From Lutjanus erythropterus (Eukaryota > Chordata > Actinopteri > Lutjaniformes > Lutjanidae), in contig CM034603.1 of the NCBI GenBank assembly GCA_020091685.1, positions 13,313,298 through 13,377,297 on the forward strand: a DNA stretch of 64,000 bases, given 5' to 3'. Under the pieces are notes generated by a model. The model made no database searches. It was not told the origin of the DNA and was given only the letters and a program-made list of their open reading frames with translations. Of this stretch, positions 1-13,200 are shown piece after piece (the stretch's first letter is position 1; every line of letters begins with the position of its first letter). A program made the position numbers and the translations under genes.

Positions 1-753
1 ACTTACTGCACATGTAAATGCACTCATGTTATTAGAGAAAACGTAGGATCCTACATTACTACTGCCATCAGTCTGTCGCTGGGCTCCTGTCAAAAAAGAC
101 ACTTGGCTGCCAGCCCCTGTCAAAAGCTACTTGTCTCAGGGCCTAACAGGGTTGCTGGGGAAAACCCTGCTTCGTGCAGATTTCCTGACTCCATCTGTGC
201 CGTGCTGAAGAACACAAAGACTCATCCAAATGATGAAAAATGTTGCAGTAAAGAGTGCACAATCACAGAGCATAAGATGGAACAACAGAACAGTATATTT
301 TTTTAATCCTCACATGTTATATACTGTCATATTGCACAATCCTATATGAAAATAGTTTGATTTTTATTTGTCTAGGTGTTCGGATATCTGTGTCTGAGAT
401 TTCTTCCTCTACTCAGATGTAACAGAGGCAAACTGATTTTGCTTGAGGTGCTCAAACCACTGAAAAATATATATTTAAAAAAATCCAGCAGCATTGTGTC
501 TTTTTAGAACACAGTGTCCCAGTTACTTTGGATAATCCACAGAACACACTGTTTAATAGTATTCAGAGGGACAAGTGCTTTGGTCGAAAAGTACTTCTAA
601 TAAAAACTCAGTCAACTGTGTTCACATCGACTGTCTCTGTCTGCTGCTACTGTATGTATATTATTAATTTCATGATAGAAGTATGCTGGAAATCTGTGAT
701 TCGGAGCCTGTCTGTGTAACCCGTGTGTTGTTTTTGTGTTTCTGTGTGAACAG
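1..753 (+). other. ptprn2: ptprn2 intron 1, 3' part
   Basis: This is the end of the intron preceding the first exon visible here. It is AT-rich and has no recognisable gene or named repeat. It ends in a T/G-rich tract and the acceptor gtgaacag at 746-753. The signal-peptide exon of ptprn2 must lie upstream of the window. The short open frames here have no protein-like composition and look like chance. Confidence 0.7.
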
Positions 754-804
754 GTTGCCTGTTTGAGAGCGAGCTGTGTTCACCATATGAGATCTGTGTC
801 AACG
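754..804 (+). CDS. ptprn2: ptprn2 coding exon (start of RESP18-homology region)
   Basis: A 51-base internal exon bounded by acceptor cag (751-753) and donor gtaagg (805). The first two bases finish a codon begun in the upstream exon and the last base is carried over (phase 1). It encodes GCLFESELCSPYEICVN, which matches the cysteine-rich start of the mature N terminus of IA-2/phogrin proteins; human PTPRN2 has a similar G-C-L-L-x3-L-C...C-V-N pattern. In this family the region opens the RESP18-homology domain, whose cysteines lie in the lumen of the secretory pathway and are linked to sorting into dense-core granules. The identity rests on perfect phase and sequence continuity with the exon at 30290, which completes the motif with DGMFGRC. 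Confidence 0.88.
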
Positions 805-1129
805 GTAAGGTGTCAGCACACTAACACACACACACATTTTAAAAACTCCACCAATTACATTACAAGTTACACAGTCAGGCCACCAGTTATAGTACACAGT
901 TCACTGATACTTGCAACTAGATGACAAGCTGAAACAAAAGTCGGGGGGTTCTCCTCCCTTTGTTTGAGCTGGAACGTGAACATGGGTAGTACTGATTACA
1001 CTGGATATTTTACAAGAAAGGATATTCATCAATTATACTCAGTGTCTGTAGAGCTCTTACTTTGATGGATGGTTTTGTGTCTGCTCTCTCTGGTTGAGCT
1101 TTCACTGCAGGGCCCGTTTTGGGAGCCTC

Positions 1130-1211
1130 ATTCTTGTGGTAGGTTACTTAGAGAATCTAAATTGCCTATAGATGTGAATATGGGTGTGAATTGTTGTTTG
1201 TCTCTAATGCT
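1130..1211 (+). repeat. Teleost retroposon tail, 5' half (interrupted)
   Basis: This stretch (ggtaggttacttagagaatc, then tgtgaatatgggtgtgaatt and gtttgtctcta) matches, from memory, the upstream half of an abundant fish retroposon 3' region. In other copies that region continues directly into tgttggccctgtgatgaactggc. Here the continuation appears only at about 1886, so the copy is interrupted by about 670 bases. The class, possibly RTE-like, is inferred. Confidence 0.55.
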
Positions 1212-1885
1212 ATCTTCATATCACTGGCCTTAATGCTCAAGTCTGATTTATTCCTCTGACCAGAATTTTTTGTGTGGCTGTTCACACTATTTTCAAAATG
1301 TTCCCCAGATCAGATTCCAGTGTGAACTGGTCACCGTCCTGAACTCACCGGCGTGAGCAAATGAACAATAACAAAGACTTCACATGCAGCACGCTGTCGT
1401 GCTGAAGCATTTCTGGTTTCATTTACAAACTGATGTGCAGTGGAAGACAGCCAATTCATAATCAGATGATAACAAGGACGAGTATGAGGAGAAAGCATGA
1501 CAAATTTTTAATTATGTCTTTTCGTGGAGCAGTGTCTGCTATTTCTGTGCGGAGGTTTGTGTTGATGTGGAATCAGAGCTAGGAGTGGTGTGATGTGATT
1601 TGAATGGCTTCACAGAAACCAAAATTCATCCAAAGGTTCAGGATGTCAAGAGTTATTTTGAACTACATCTGTTGGTGCCTCTCTTGTGGCAAGACACTTC
1701 TGGCATAAAAGTCACATTAATTCTGTGTTCTGAGGTCTCACTGGAAAAATCACATCTGGATCTGATGTAGGACGACATATGAAAGTGGCCCAAATCAGAA
1801 TGGAAAAAAAACAGTTTCCATGTGATTTGTGCTGTTCACAGTGACATTGGGCCACTTTTGCCTGCAGTGTGAACATAGTCCATGT
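1212..1885. mobile_element. Putative insertion splitting the retroposon tail
   Basis: This segment lies between the two halves of one retroposon tail. It contains motifs repeated in opposite orientation: gttcacact and cagtgtgaac near 1280-1325, then ctgttcacagtg and gcagtgtgaaca near 1832-1876. This is consistent with a non-autonomous DNA transposon. Precise terminal repeats and a target duplication could not be fixed by eye. No protein-coding frame is apparent. Confidence 0.4.
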
Positions 1886-1995
1886 GTTAGGCCCGTGATG
1901 AGCTGGCGACCTGTCCAGGATGTACCCCACCTCTCGGCTCCAGCTGCTCGCAGCCCTTCAAAGGATAAGCGGTTATAGATAATGGATGAATGGAA
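1886..1995 (+). repeat. Teleost retroposon tail, 3' half
   Basis: The pattern gatgagctggcgacctgtcc, then tgtaccccacctctcg and ggataagcggttatagataa, followed by ATGGATGAATGG, is the well-known 3' end of a family found throughout teleost genomes. The short ATGG-type tail is typical of RTE-like non-LTR elements and SINEs that share their ends. It continues the half at 1130-1211. Confidence 0.65.
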
Positions 1996-3399
1996 GAGAC
2001 TTTGAGTGGAAAATAACTGGAAGTAGGGAAAAAAAAAAGTTTTCAGCCTGGGACTAAAAGGATTAAAGGCACATCAAAGTGTAGTCACCAGGCACATGTA
2101 CCAGAAAAGTGTCCGAAACACATTCAGTCTCTACTGCCTTAATGATAGCACTTACAACAGCCAAGATGTTATTTAATGCTCACAGAGTCAGAATTGCTGC
2201 ATTGCCTCTGCATTCATTTTAGCCTCTTTAGAATCAACTGCTGGACGACATAAATATAAACCCGCTCCCTCTCTGCTTGTCTCTTCCCTTGTGGCGTCTC
2301 TGGCATCCAGAGGAAGGAATCCCCTGCTGCGAATCAACCTAGAATCAAAAAAAGCTCAAAACATGAAAGTCGCTCACAGAAAATAATTTGCATATAGTTT
2401 GGAGACTTGGAAACACTTTTATCTTTGACTCCACTGGGTCAACCAGATGATAACCTGGTTACTCTCCAGCACTCAGGCCACATCTGCTCCAAGCTGACCT
2501 TTTGTTTTCTGTATCTGCTGATCACCAACATTCATGGGTTTACTGGGAAGCTCTCAGCTGTGCAGAGCAGACTGCACTTATCAACATCTCCGCAGGATTT
2601 AAGGCACAGACAGAGGCAGCAGAGATAACACAATAGTATAATCTGTTGTATAATCTCATTAAGCATTCAAATGGTCTGTTAGGAGGTGCAGGTGGCCGTG
2701 CTGCCGACTGCGTTTGTGACCTGCTTCCTGACGTGTGTTTATTTCAGGCAGGGCGTGTTTGTTCTGAATTCATTAGCTCGGTCGTTTCCTGTCTGCGCGG
2801 TGTCCTTTTGAAATGTGCCCCATAATCTGATTCTGACAGGAGGAGGTGGGGATGGAAAAACAAAACCAAAAAAAAAACACGTCTAGCTCTGTGAGAGAAT
2901 AGTTATGTCGTCAGTGAATTTTATTTTTAGACGAGCTCAGGCTGGATCTCCGTCTGTGTTGTGACTGCCTCAGGTGACCTTGTTTCACTTCCATGAAAAA
3001 AAGGTGTCAAATGCTGTCATTTGGACAGTTGGTCTGTCATATTTCACTGCTGCTACATTTTCATTGCTCTGTTGGCCATTCTGTTGTCTTCTGTATTCAT
3101 TACCTGACTACTACATGTAAATATTACCTCCAAGGAGGTTATATTTTCGGTTTGTTTTGTTTTCCTGTTTATCAGCAAGATTACGTAAAAACTGCTGCCT
3201 CAGTTTTCATGAAAGGTGCAGTGTGGTTCAGGCAAGATCCCGCTAAGTTTTGGAGTGGCTCAGAATCATGTCTACTTGCTGGTTTGTTGCACCAGCAGGA
3301 TGTTAAAAAGTTGGGTAGAAGCAGATGTAAGAGTGTGTTGTTGCTTTGATTCATGTGTAAATATTACACACTACTCCATACTACAATGTAGTGGTAGAA

Positions 3400-3786
3400 C
3401 AGGGGTCTGCAACCTGTGGCTCCTGAGGTGCATGTGGCTCTCCAGTGGCTCCCTGTGGCTTTAACAGAAAATTAAATGTAAATCTATAAAGGCTCTTTTT
3501 ACTATTTAAAATTTCAGTATAACTGTAAAAATGTGTAGCCTATACACCAAAAAAAGTTTTAATATTTTGTCAACTAAAATATGTGTGATAGCATACGTCT
3601 GCAGCTCAGCACCTCTCAAAACTCTCTAAATTTTGCTGGTGGTTAGTCTTAAGTGTCCTTAGGCTAGCTATGGATGTCAAATTCAAACAAAAAGTCTCAG
3701 GGGAAAATAGGTGCAGCTCCAGACAGATTTCATTTTTCTTTTTCATCCAAAAAGGCTCATATGATAGCAAAGGTTGCCGACTCCAG
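3400..3786. mobile_element. hAT-type MITE (387 bp)
   Basis: The left end CAGGGGTCTGCAACCT and the right end, read on the other strand, CTGGAGTCGGCAACCT form an imperfect 16-base terminal inverted repeat. It has the CAGGGGTC-GCAACC signature of hAT elements. The interior has no open frame of useful length, so this is a non-autonomous copy. The flanking 8-mers (tggtagaa and gtttagag) match only partly, suggesting an old insertion. Confidence 0.7.
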
Positions 3787-6769
3787 GTTTAGAGTAAATA
3801 AAATCTGAAACTCTGAAAACATGTTTGTTTAGGCACAGACCCCAACAAATGTCATATCATCATGTTTTTAATGAATTTATGAAAATGAAAACTGTAATGA
3901 TCATTGTGATGATCAAAAGTGATCATTCTTACCAATCATGAATCATACTACTATTGCAATATCAAAATAATCTCCATATGATATTTGTTTACAATACTGT
4001 GCAGGCCTAATAGCAACCACCTCACTGCAGAAACAAATGGATTAGGTATGTCAGAAATGATCAGTGTCTAAGTTATCCTTGATATTTTTTCCAAGTGGTT
4101 GTGCCTGCAGATTTCCATAATAAGACTGGGCTTTTGGCCTTGGCAGAAGTCTGCGCTTTTTCCCTCGCTTTGTTTCTTTTTGTGATTTTGACAAAATAAC
4201 AGAGGTGATCACAACAAAAAATGGTTAAAAGAATAGTGAGGAAGGGTCATTGCAGTTAGAAAAGTCAAAATACACTTTATTTGGGAGAACTGTCTCTGCC
4301 ATTGAGGACACCCTGTTATTGATTTTTTTTTTCCAGGCAGATTCTCATATATTTTGTTTCAGTACATGGAAAGAAATTATGTTTTTCTTTTTTCTCTTCT
4401 TTTTTTTTTGCAATTAACGCTTGAAATGATGAAGGCACTTGCAAAGGTAGTACAAAAAATAAACCGTACTTTGGGTTTTTCAAATTCATCAAATTTCAGT
4501 AAAATAAAAAAGCATCATCTGTAGGTTCATATGCTGGGGTCAGGACAACATGAGTTTGATATACAAGAAAGTTTTTTTCTTTTTTTTCTTTAATTGTTGT
4601 GTTTCTGTGAAATGTTGAATAGTGTTAATTCTTTTCAATAATTAAAGTTATTAAATAATTAAGATAAAAATCACTGCTCACAGCTGATGCAGAAAAAGAG
4701 CTGACATCTGTTTACATGAAGGGGGAAAATGACAACGACAGAAATGCAAAGTTTAAACAGAAATGACTTTAATTTATTCTCATGATGGCTCAGTAACTTG
4801 TCAGACAGCAGCTAAATAGAATGAGAGCAATTTCACCCACTTTGCAGATTTCACTGGTCCACAGTTTTGTCGGCTGTGGGTTTTGCCTCGCCGACTTCAG
4901 GCAGTAAATACAATTTACTTCTCTGCCTCTGCTCCTTCATAGGTCATTAAAACCTCCTCAGCTGGATGGTTGTTCAGTGGTTGTGGCGCCGTGTTCCCTC
5001 AGCTGATGTTCCAGCTGTGATGGAGGACTCTCTCAAGCCTTTAAGTGATCATTTCCGTTTCACATTTCACTGTTGACCTTTTGTGTTTTCAGCAAGGACC
5101 AGCTCCAGCTTTGTTGCCTTTTGTCTTAAGTTCCATCTACACTGGAGGTATAGGTATATATAGGACTGTCAGAGATGGCTGACAAATATCGGCCACTATT
5201 TACATAGCAGCGCTAATTAGATTAGGCCTCCTACTCAGCTGTGAGAACATTGTATACTGTATAATTCCACGTAAATCTGTTTTAAAATCATAGAAATAAA
5301 AAAAGCTAGCTGTCAAAGAAAACCCGGTCACCATTTTCTAATGTCTGTGCATCTATCCTAGATACAGTGTTCATAATCTCACTGACCGCAACATGGTACT
5401 ATCACTGCAGCAAGACCAATCCTTGCCACGCAGATTTCATTTCAACAATTAAGGCTACAATCTTGGTATTGTAAAATAAAAGTGTGCCACTGTCAAGAAT
5501 GATCAGCTCTTATCAATAATGTAATCATGATCGTGACCCATGATTTACCATCCGGGGGACACACCACCCTCATGCAAGACGAGATCCCATTTTTGTTAAA
5601 GGAAGCGTTTTAAAATGCCACCAAAGAGAAAGAAAAAGACTGGATGGAATATGGACATGGAAAACTGCAGGACTGAGTCCTAAAATCTGAAAATGACTGA
5701 GCATATTTACACTCAGTTTCCTCATGGTGCGTGGATATGAACTGTGATGTGACTGGTTGCATTTATACTTTCATTATTTCAATCATAAAAGTGGTGTTAG
5801 TTTGTGAAGATTATCATGTTAAACAAAACAGTATCAGGATTTTTCATTTGCCACAGAGCTTGTTTTCTGCACTAATGCAAAGTTCAGTGGAAAAAATACC
5901 ATTTGGGTTGAATCAGAGCAACGCTAACTTCCAGGTTCACCTACAAAAAAATAAAAAATAAAAGATTCATCATCCATGCAGCTCTCTATTGCTGGCTAAC
6001 AAACTGAACTTGCACATATGGATATTGCTGTTTTCACCCAAATTTATCCAAAAATGTGAATTATTGTGAAACATGATTATTAAAATGATTCTGTCAGTGT
6101 GTGACAGTGCTGGCTGTTTTAGTGGAGCTCCTTGTTTCAAGTTCCTAAGAGCATGAAAAGCTCGACGGGTTGAGTTAGGTGAGCTGAGGCTGCACTGACA
6201 GCTGGATCTCGCAGTGGAAAAGCTATGGTGGCTGCACCTCCAGCCATTGTTCTCACCTGCCGTGTGTTTGAACCGCTTCAATAGCTGCTGTCAAACCACC
6301 GCTCGCAGACACTGCCGGTCTGTTGTGTGGCTGACTGGCAGCTCAGGCTCTATCAGGCCACACAGCAGCTCTGATTGCCTGAGCTGACTATAATCTCCTG
6401 GCAGAAAAAAACAATGAGTAAGGCTGGTATTGTTCAGCCGAGGACATCCTCTGTCTTTCTACCTTTTTCCAACAACAAGGGGAGAGAGTGACACCTGAAA
6501 AAATATCTCCTGAGGAAACAAGTTGTTCTCTTACCTTGGCATGGGAAGACATTTAAACGTTACTCCAGGATGAACACAGCACCTGTGACAATGTTATTGA
6601 GAACAGATGAACAACTAGCCCGGATATTCTAAGGAATTAAACAGTCTTTCACAAAGTAAGTTAACTGCTGGTTACCTTCAGGCTTTACCCAAATCAGTGT
6701 CACAGTAGAGACATCCACACGCTAACAATGGCAACATCTATCTTCCATACTTGAAATAGTTACCTAAAT

Positions 6770-6893
6770 ACTGTGCATAGATGAATACTATACTACATGT
6801 TGAAATACAATACTCAAGTAAAGTACAGATACTCAAAAAATGTACTTAAGTACAGTACTCAAGTAAATGTACTTCACTACTGTCCACCACTGC
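6770..6893. mobile_element. hAT-like MITE fragment (CAGTGGTGG family)
   Basis: Repeated AAGTAC/AGTACTT words (caagtaaagtacagatactc, acttaagtacagtactcaag) lead into tgtccaccactg at the right edge. Read on the other strand this is CAGTGGTGGACAG, the terminus of an abundant fish hAT-like family. Only this end is visible; the left limit is approximate. Confidence 0.5.
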
Positions 6894-7032
6894 AAAATAG
6901 TGAAGTTTGAATATTATTAACAACATGTGGCAGGTAATAACATGGTCTGTCTGTCCATGCACAGATTTTGACAACAAGTTGTCAAAGTTAAAAGATGGGT
7001 GTGTCCGAGCACGGATGTTGGATAGTAGGGAA

Positions 7033-7648
7033 TAGGGATGTTCATAGGGACTAATTTCCCAGACACACTCGCCCTAAAAAATACTGTGTGTATTAAGAGT
7101 CATTAGAAGCCATTAATCACATTCTTAATTGACCAAATCAAATGTTAAATGCCGCTGAAATGACATCATCGGCCTGGAGTTGACGTCGGCTACCTTCTTG
7201 ACACGCAGTGTGGCTAATGTTAGCAATGCTAGCAGCAACAGCAGCCTGCTTTGCTTGCAGGTTAATGTCTGTCTGTGCTTACACATTGCTCCAGTTGAGT
7301 GGTTATGTACCAGTATATTGTGATACAGCGTAATTCAACCTTTTTTCATTTTGAACATCAAAATACTGAAAAAATGCATACTGTATACAAGCTGTCATCT
7401 GTCCCACTTTGCTGATAATAACATCTGGGCGCTCGGGGAATTTGCGCTGGGAGAGAAGGGCTTCCTTCTGCTGGAGCTGCAGTACCAGCTAGACGTGGGG
7501 GGCTAAGTAATACCTTAGAGGCAACAGTTAACTGGCATTGCACATGAATAAAATATTCATAAATAGTTTAACTAACTAGTATTTCTGGTGCCGACTAGTG
7601 AGGGTGGTGATGGTTAGTTGTAGAGTCAACTAATCATGCACATCCTTA
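7033..7648. mobile_element. hAT element, non-autonomous, with perfect 8-bp target duplication
   Basis: The termini are TAGGGATGTTCAT on the left and, on the opposite strand of the right end, TAAGGATGTGCAT (11 of 13 identical). The element is flanked exactly by GTAGGGAA at 7025-7032 and again at 7649-7656. An 8-bp duplication and TAGGGATG-type ends are diagnostic of hAT transposition. At 616 bp, without a transposase frame, it is an internally deleted or MITE-type copy. The intact duplication fits a younger insertion than the other MITEs here. Confidence 0.85.
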
Positions 7649-9739
7649 GTAGGGAAGGGGACATTGCTCTCCCTTCCGGTCCACAGTAGTTTTAAGTTGC
7701 AGATCACTGTATCCCAGTTCAGTCATCTGAGTCCACTTTAAGACATTAGCTTAACATTAACCTTGTGAGTCTGTCGGTTTGTGTCATCATGGCAAAATGT
7801 GGTCTTGGAGTCATGGACTGTAGTGGGAACTACTACAGAGGAGGTTTTGAGTATTTTTCCAGGTGTTTATCTGTATCTCTGTCTGTTGACAGATTTTGTG
7901 TATAATAGTTTACAATTGTGTAAGAAACTTCTCAGGTGTGAGATTAACCAGGTTTGAAGTTGGAGGCACAGCCAGGGCAATACAGCAGAAACATCTGTCA
8001 CGATGATGAAATGATTGCCTGTTTGTGTGTCAGTCATAGCACTTTGGGATATGATGATTGATGACTTTTTTTCTTGTTGCTATTGATCTCATGTGTATTG
8101 CTGAGAGATATTGTTTTATTGCCCGGGCCGAGGACCAGTGAGTATGAGGTACTCATGTAATAATGCGGTAAAGACAAATGATGGGTGTTGTGGCTGGTAT
8201 GATCCCATCGCAAGATGGTCTCTAGTTATTGTACTGGTTTAACCACAGCAAATATATGCCTGACCATAAAAGGCCCATGTGTGTTGTTGCGTAAATATGA
8301 AGGCAATTTTACATTTTGGTCATATGTCTGTATGTAAAAGTCACGACGGCAGTCTTCCTAAAATTAACCTAGTAATATTTACATTAGTCTTTGAACTTGG
8401 CACTGTATAACATTTATCAGTTTACGGTTGTCTCTTATGCACATCAGATCAGTCTACAAATGATATTTCCCCTCAGTGTGCAGCAAGAATAGAAAAAAAT
8501 ATATAGATAAAATCATAATAATAATCAGACCAGCAGTATACTGTATCTTGATGAAATGAGGACCACACATTGGATACAATGTGTCAAACAGGAAGTGATG
8601 ATGATGAAGCTGATGACAAAATCTATGAAGACATTCACTGTGAGAAAAGAGGGTGAGTGTCTCTCACACTCATGATGGCTGTTGATTAACAGAACAAAAT
8701 ACACTTTTAGTGATGCAATTTGTGAGAGAACTGGAAACACTTTGCTTTTAATACACTCTTTAAATATATGCATTGTGCAGGTGCAGCAAAATCACATAAC
8801 CATATAAGCATGTATATTGTGCTGTGGTGCCATTTCTGAAACCCCACACCACCACTTTCCCACCCTTCAGCCTCTAATCGTCTATCTTGACATCATTACG
8901 TTGGCATCAGGTGCTTTTTTGCACTCATGTAATGTCTGAATAAAAGCCATTACGGAGCATTTACGTCACAAACGTGTCTGTATGACAAAAGCCATTATTT
9001 TAAAAGGTGGATGAAGACAGCAATATTAATATTCCATGTTTTAAATGGGCTTCTGGCTTTAAATAAATGTGATAATATAATGACCCTTGCCCCTAGACAA
9101 ACGTGCCTCCAGCATAAAACAACATGAAGTGAAATTCCAGGGCTGACACAATAGTCCGGGATTCAGTGAGAAGCGATAAGGGTGTCCACCCACCCCTGTG
9201 GACTCTGCTATTTTCAGGCATATCACCCCGACATGTCTGGGTACAAAGGGAGAAAGGGCACACCGGCTGCGTGGAGAGACGCTGCTCTATCAGTGACTTG
9301 ACATTTTCTTTGTGACTGTCATCTCAGCAGACGGAGCGATGCCACATTTTGAGCCGCCTACAAGGGTTGGCTTTATTACACTGCAAAAAGTGCTCCATGT
9401 TATAATACATTTATGTGGTAGTGCTTTATGTAAGTGAGTAATAAAAGGTAAGAGGATGGAGATTGTATTCACTCCAATTTCACCTTTTTTATGAAGCAGC
9501 AGGTCACTTCATCACTGTACATAAATAAGTCCACATGATTAAATCGGATATAAGCATTTCATAAATAACTGTCTATTCAGGTGGCCATTTTTTGCAGTGT
9601 AGAAACCTCTGCTGACTTGGCCCAGCATGTAGCTGAGCCTGGCCACGGAGATAAGGATGGCTGCCTGTCAATTATACTTACTCACTTAAAATTCACTCAC
9701 TCAATCTGTTTTTATATGTTTTAACCAGCAAACGACTTT

Positions 9740-9900
9740 GTTGAGTAATCTGCAGAGTTTTTTTTCCTTGATTAATTCATTAATCATTTTGTGCGGAAGA
9801 AAGAAATGTCAGAAAATGGCCATTGTAATTCCCCACAGCCCACACTGACGTCTTCCATTATCATGTGAAATAGTAATGAAAAATTAATCTATAGATTTTC
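9740..9900. repeat. Fragment of the fish GCTGCAA/TTAATC MITE family
   Basis: The words tgattaattcattaatcatt and aatgtcagaaaatggccatt are characteristic of the family seen more completely at 9950-10247 and 57136-57427. No termini are preserved, so this is a decayed fragment next to a better copy. Confidence 0.4.
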
Positions 9901-9949
9901 ATACATGGATAATAATTTTTCTTTTTTCATGACACTCAACATGAGTATG

Positions 9950-10247
9950 TAGGGCTGCAATGATCAATCAATTACGAATCAGTTGCCAGCTATTTTGATA
10001 ATTGATTAATCTGTTTTGTTTAAAGGAAAAAAGGCAAAATTATTTGATTCCAGCTTCTCATATGTGAATATTTTTTGTTTGTGGACAAAGCAAGACATTT
10101 TAGGATGTAATCTTGTGCTTTGGGAAACATTGATCAACATTTTCTTACCTTTTTCTGACATTTTATAGGCTGGACAACTAATCAACTAATTGAGAAAATA
10201 ATCGACAGATAAATTGACAATAAAAATAATCGTTATTTGCAGCCTTA
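9950..10247. mobile_element. hAT-like MITE (TAGGGCTGCAA family)
   Basis: This 298-bp element starts with TAGGGCTGCAATGATCAATC and ends, on the opposite strand, with TAAGGCTGCAAATAACGATT. The interior is rich in ATTGATTAATC-like words. It is the common non-autonomous fish element beginning TAGGGCTGCAACTAACGATT. The flanks tgagtatg and gtagtata share five of eight positions, so the target duplication is eroded. It has no coding capacity. Confidence 0.7.
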
Positions 10248-13200
10248 GTAGTATAAAGGACGGGTCCATGTAGGGAGAAGGTCATGATGGATGGAGACTT
10301 TCATACAGTCCCAAACCCAACAAACAAACAAACCTGATTCACTTTACTGTCATGTATGACGAGGAGAAGCATCCAGTCCTCACATTTTAGGGGCTGGAGC
10401 CAGAACATTATTGGCCATTACAGTTAGCAAAATAGGTAGCGCTGTCAATCAGTTAATTCAAGAATCATTGCTCTTTTTTAAGCCTTCAGTATTAAATATA
10501 AAATAATTACCACTGTTCATTTTCCTGCGTCCATGATAATTATTTAGTTATTAAGATATCTTAGTATTTAAGAAATTAAAGGAAGAATCAGGGGGAATTT
10601 TTCCTCTAGAGACCCAAACATTCCTTGAGGTAGTACATCAAAGTTTACTTTATATCCAGTTCATATAAATTGTGTGATAATGCAGTAGATGCACAGCCTT
10701 CTTTAAACTGAGATTTCCAACACAGAGGGACTTGACTGAATAAAGATATTCAGCTTTGATGTAAAACTTGTGTTGTACATTTACAAGTGTGATACATCAT
10801 TGCTAACTTTATTTGAATGGTTTCACGCAAACTTTCACACAGACATTTGAGGATGAGGGCATAGTTTCTGTCCAGAGAGCAGAGTGTCTGGTGTGAATCA
10901 GAAATAAAAGTTTTGTTGTGTTTGTTTAACCCAGATTTAACTTAAGGTGCGGTGCCACTGTGTGATAACATATCTTAAGCATGTGTCAGTGATAAATGTA
11001 TGCATTGTTTGAGTCTATTTGTAGTACAACTCCTTATTTGCTTGATGATAATTCAATTTAATGCAATGTAGGTTATCACAATATTACATCATGTAACCCT
11101 GGAATTAAGTAATTTTTAGGGCAAGGCCACTTAAGGTGCACTTAACTGAGAATTATGGCCAAAATGTAGGGCACAAAGGCCAAAACCCGTGCTGCAATAA
11201 CAATAAGTTATAATTACATTGTATAAAGACAAAACAGTATTTTTACAATCAGTTGATAATTAGCCTGATCAGCCACTGCCAGTAATCAGTACCAAGGCAG
11301 TTTTTATTGTGTGAAACTGTAAGCCATTAATCAAACCAATAACTAACCACAGTCAGTGTCAGTCAACCTTATCATAACGTTACTGTAGCAGTAATGTTAA
11401 GCAAATTACATACAGTGTAAGCAGTTTGAATTAAACAGAAGCTCCCTGCACTCTCCAGGGAAAATATTACACCAAACCCCCTTTAAGAAATATGACGTAT
11501 TAACTATTCCTTACATGTCAGCAAAAACACTAAACTCTCGAAACACAAGATAAAAAGCATCATGTGACTAATTACCTTCTTGTCAATTTGACATATAATC
11601 CATAAAGATAATATATATTTACATACAAGATTTACATTTTGGATGATTCTCAATGAAATAAGTGCTGTTTGGTGGATCAGATACACACTGAATTATAAAT
11701 CTGATTTATCATACTGTTAATTCACCATATATTGTGTGAATGTGACAGTATTCAAGTTTTTTTGACCACCACCAAATTAACTAACCAGTTTTCTGCTTTC
11801 TGTTCGTTGCTAAGTAGCAGCCCATCAGATCATAGTTCATAGCGAACACTATGCAACAATAACTTAAAAACACATGTGTACTAATACTTATAGTGGACAG
11901 CATGGGCCTTCAACAGGGGGTCCTCAGAAATTACAGTAGGGTGGCTGCTAAAACATTTTTTAAAAGTTTTTATTTTAAAGCATTAAAATATATCTGACAA
12001 TACATGCATTATTGAAACATATTGGCCAGTCAGCTGTATTATTATCCCACATATACAGACTCTGACAGCCCCTCCATCTCAGAAACCACCAGAGAAAAGT
12101 GCAGAGAGTGAAGCTAACAGAGCAGACATTAGTGGAAGAAAAAAATTTGCTACTTTCTTTTAAGGGCACAACAGCCAGTCCAAAACAGGGCATACATCAC
12201 TGTGTGGGTAATTTATTAATGTAATCTATGTAGCTGTGGTATAATTCCTGTCCTAACACAGTGATCCAATCTGTCATCTTTTATTTACTGGAGGGGTGTT
12301 TTGTTAAATTTTAGTCACAGATGTTCAATGAAATGGATTAATGCTTTTTTCAGAATTTTTGCATTTATAATTAAAATTCTCATATTATCAGTATTTCCCC
12401 AAACAGTTACGCTGCTAACATCACTGGTCTTTACACAGATTTCACAAAATAAATCATAAGAAATCATAAAACCAGTTCTAATCAAATATATTCAACAACA
12501 TACCGTGACAAACAGGTAACAGAAAAGACCGAACATCGTCTCCTGTTCCTTTAATTTATCTGGACCAGATTGAGCACAAACTTGTCTTCAGTGCAACCTC
12601 TGTGTTTTCTGATGATCATTCAGCCTTGCAATAGATTAATCAGAGTTTTACCCCCAGTGACTTGATCTTCTCTGCTTTGTGATGGATCATATTTGCACTG
12701 TGAGTTTGCTTAGCAGTGCTGCCTCAGACAAGCGTTGAGGTTATCCAGGCTTTGCTAATATTTTCAGATGGGAGACGACCAACGATGTGGAGAGAGCTCA
12801 ATCAGTCTTGCTTTCTGCTTTTGTTTGCATAAACAATCTTTTTGGATCTGGAGAATTTGTTCTAATCACACTCTGTCTTATTGCATGCTGGAGGTTTTAT
12901 GTACTAAGCTCTGATACACTGAATTTTGCCCTCTTTCTTTGGTCATTCCTGCTGTTTAACTTGGTGTATGTTGGGAAATGTATCAGGATAAACCTAAAGT
13001 GCTTTGATAATAATCAGGAAATGAGTATTTACCTTATTAAAACTACAGAATAATAGTGTACACTTAGTAGAGTACAGATCTCCACCAGGAAACAGTTACA
13101 GTACCACCACAACTGCCAGATGCAACCTGCAGAGATTTACAAAGTAAAAATTAATTTAAAAAGTATAGTGTACATTTAAGGCATGCAGACTAGTGTAATG

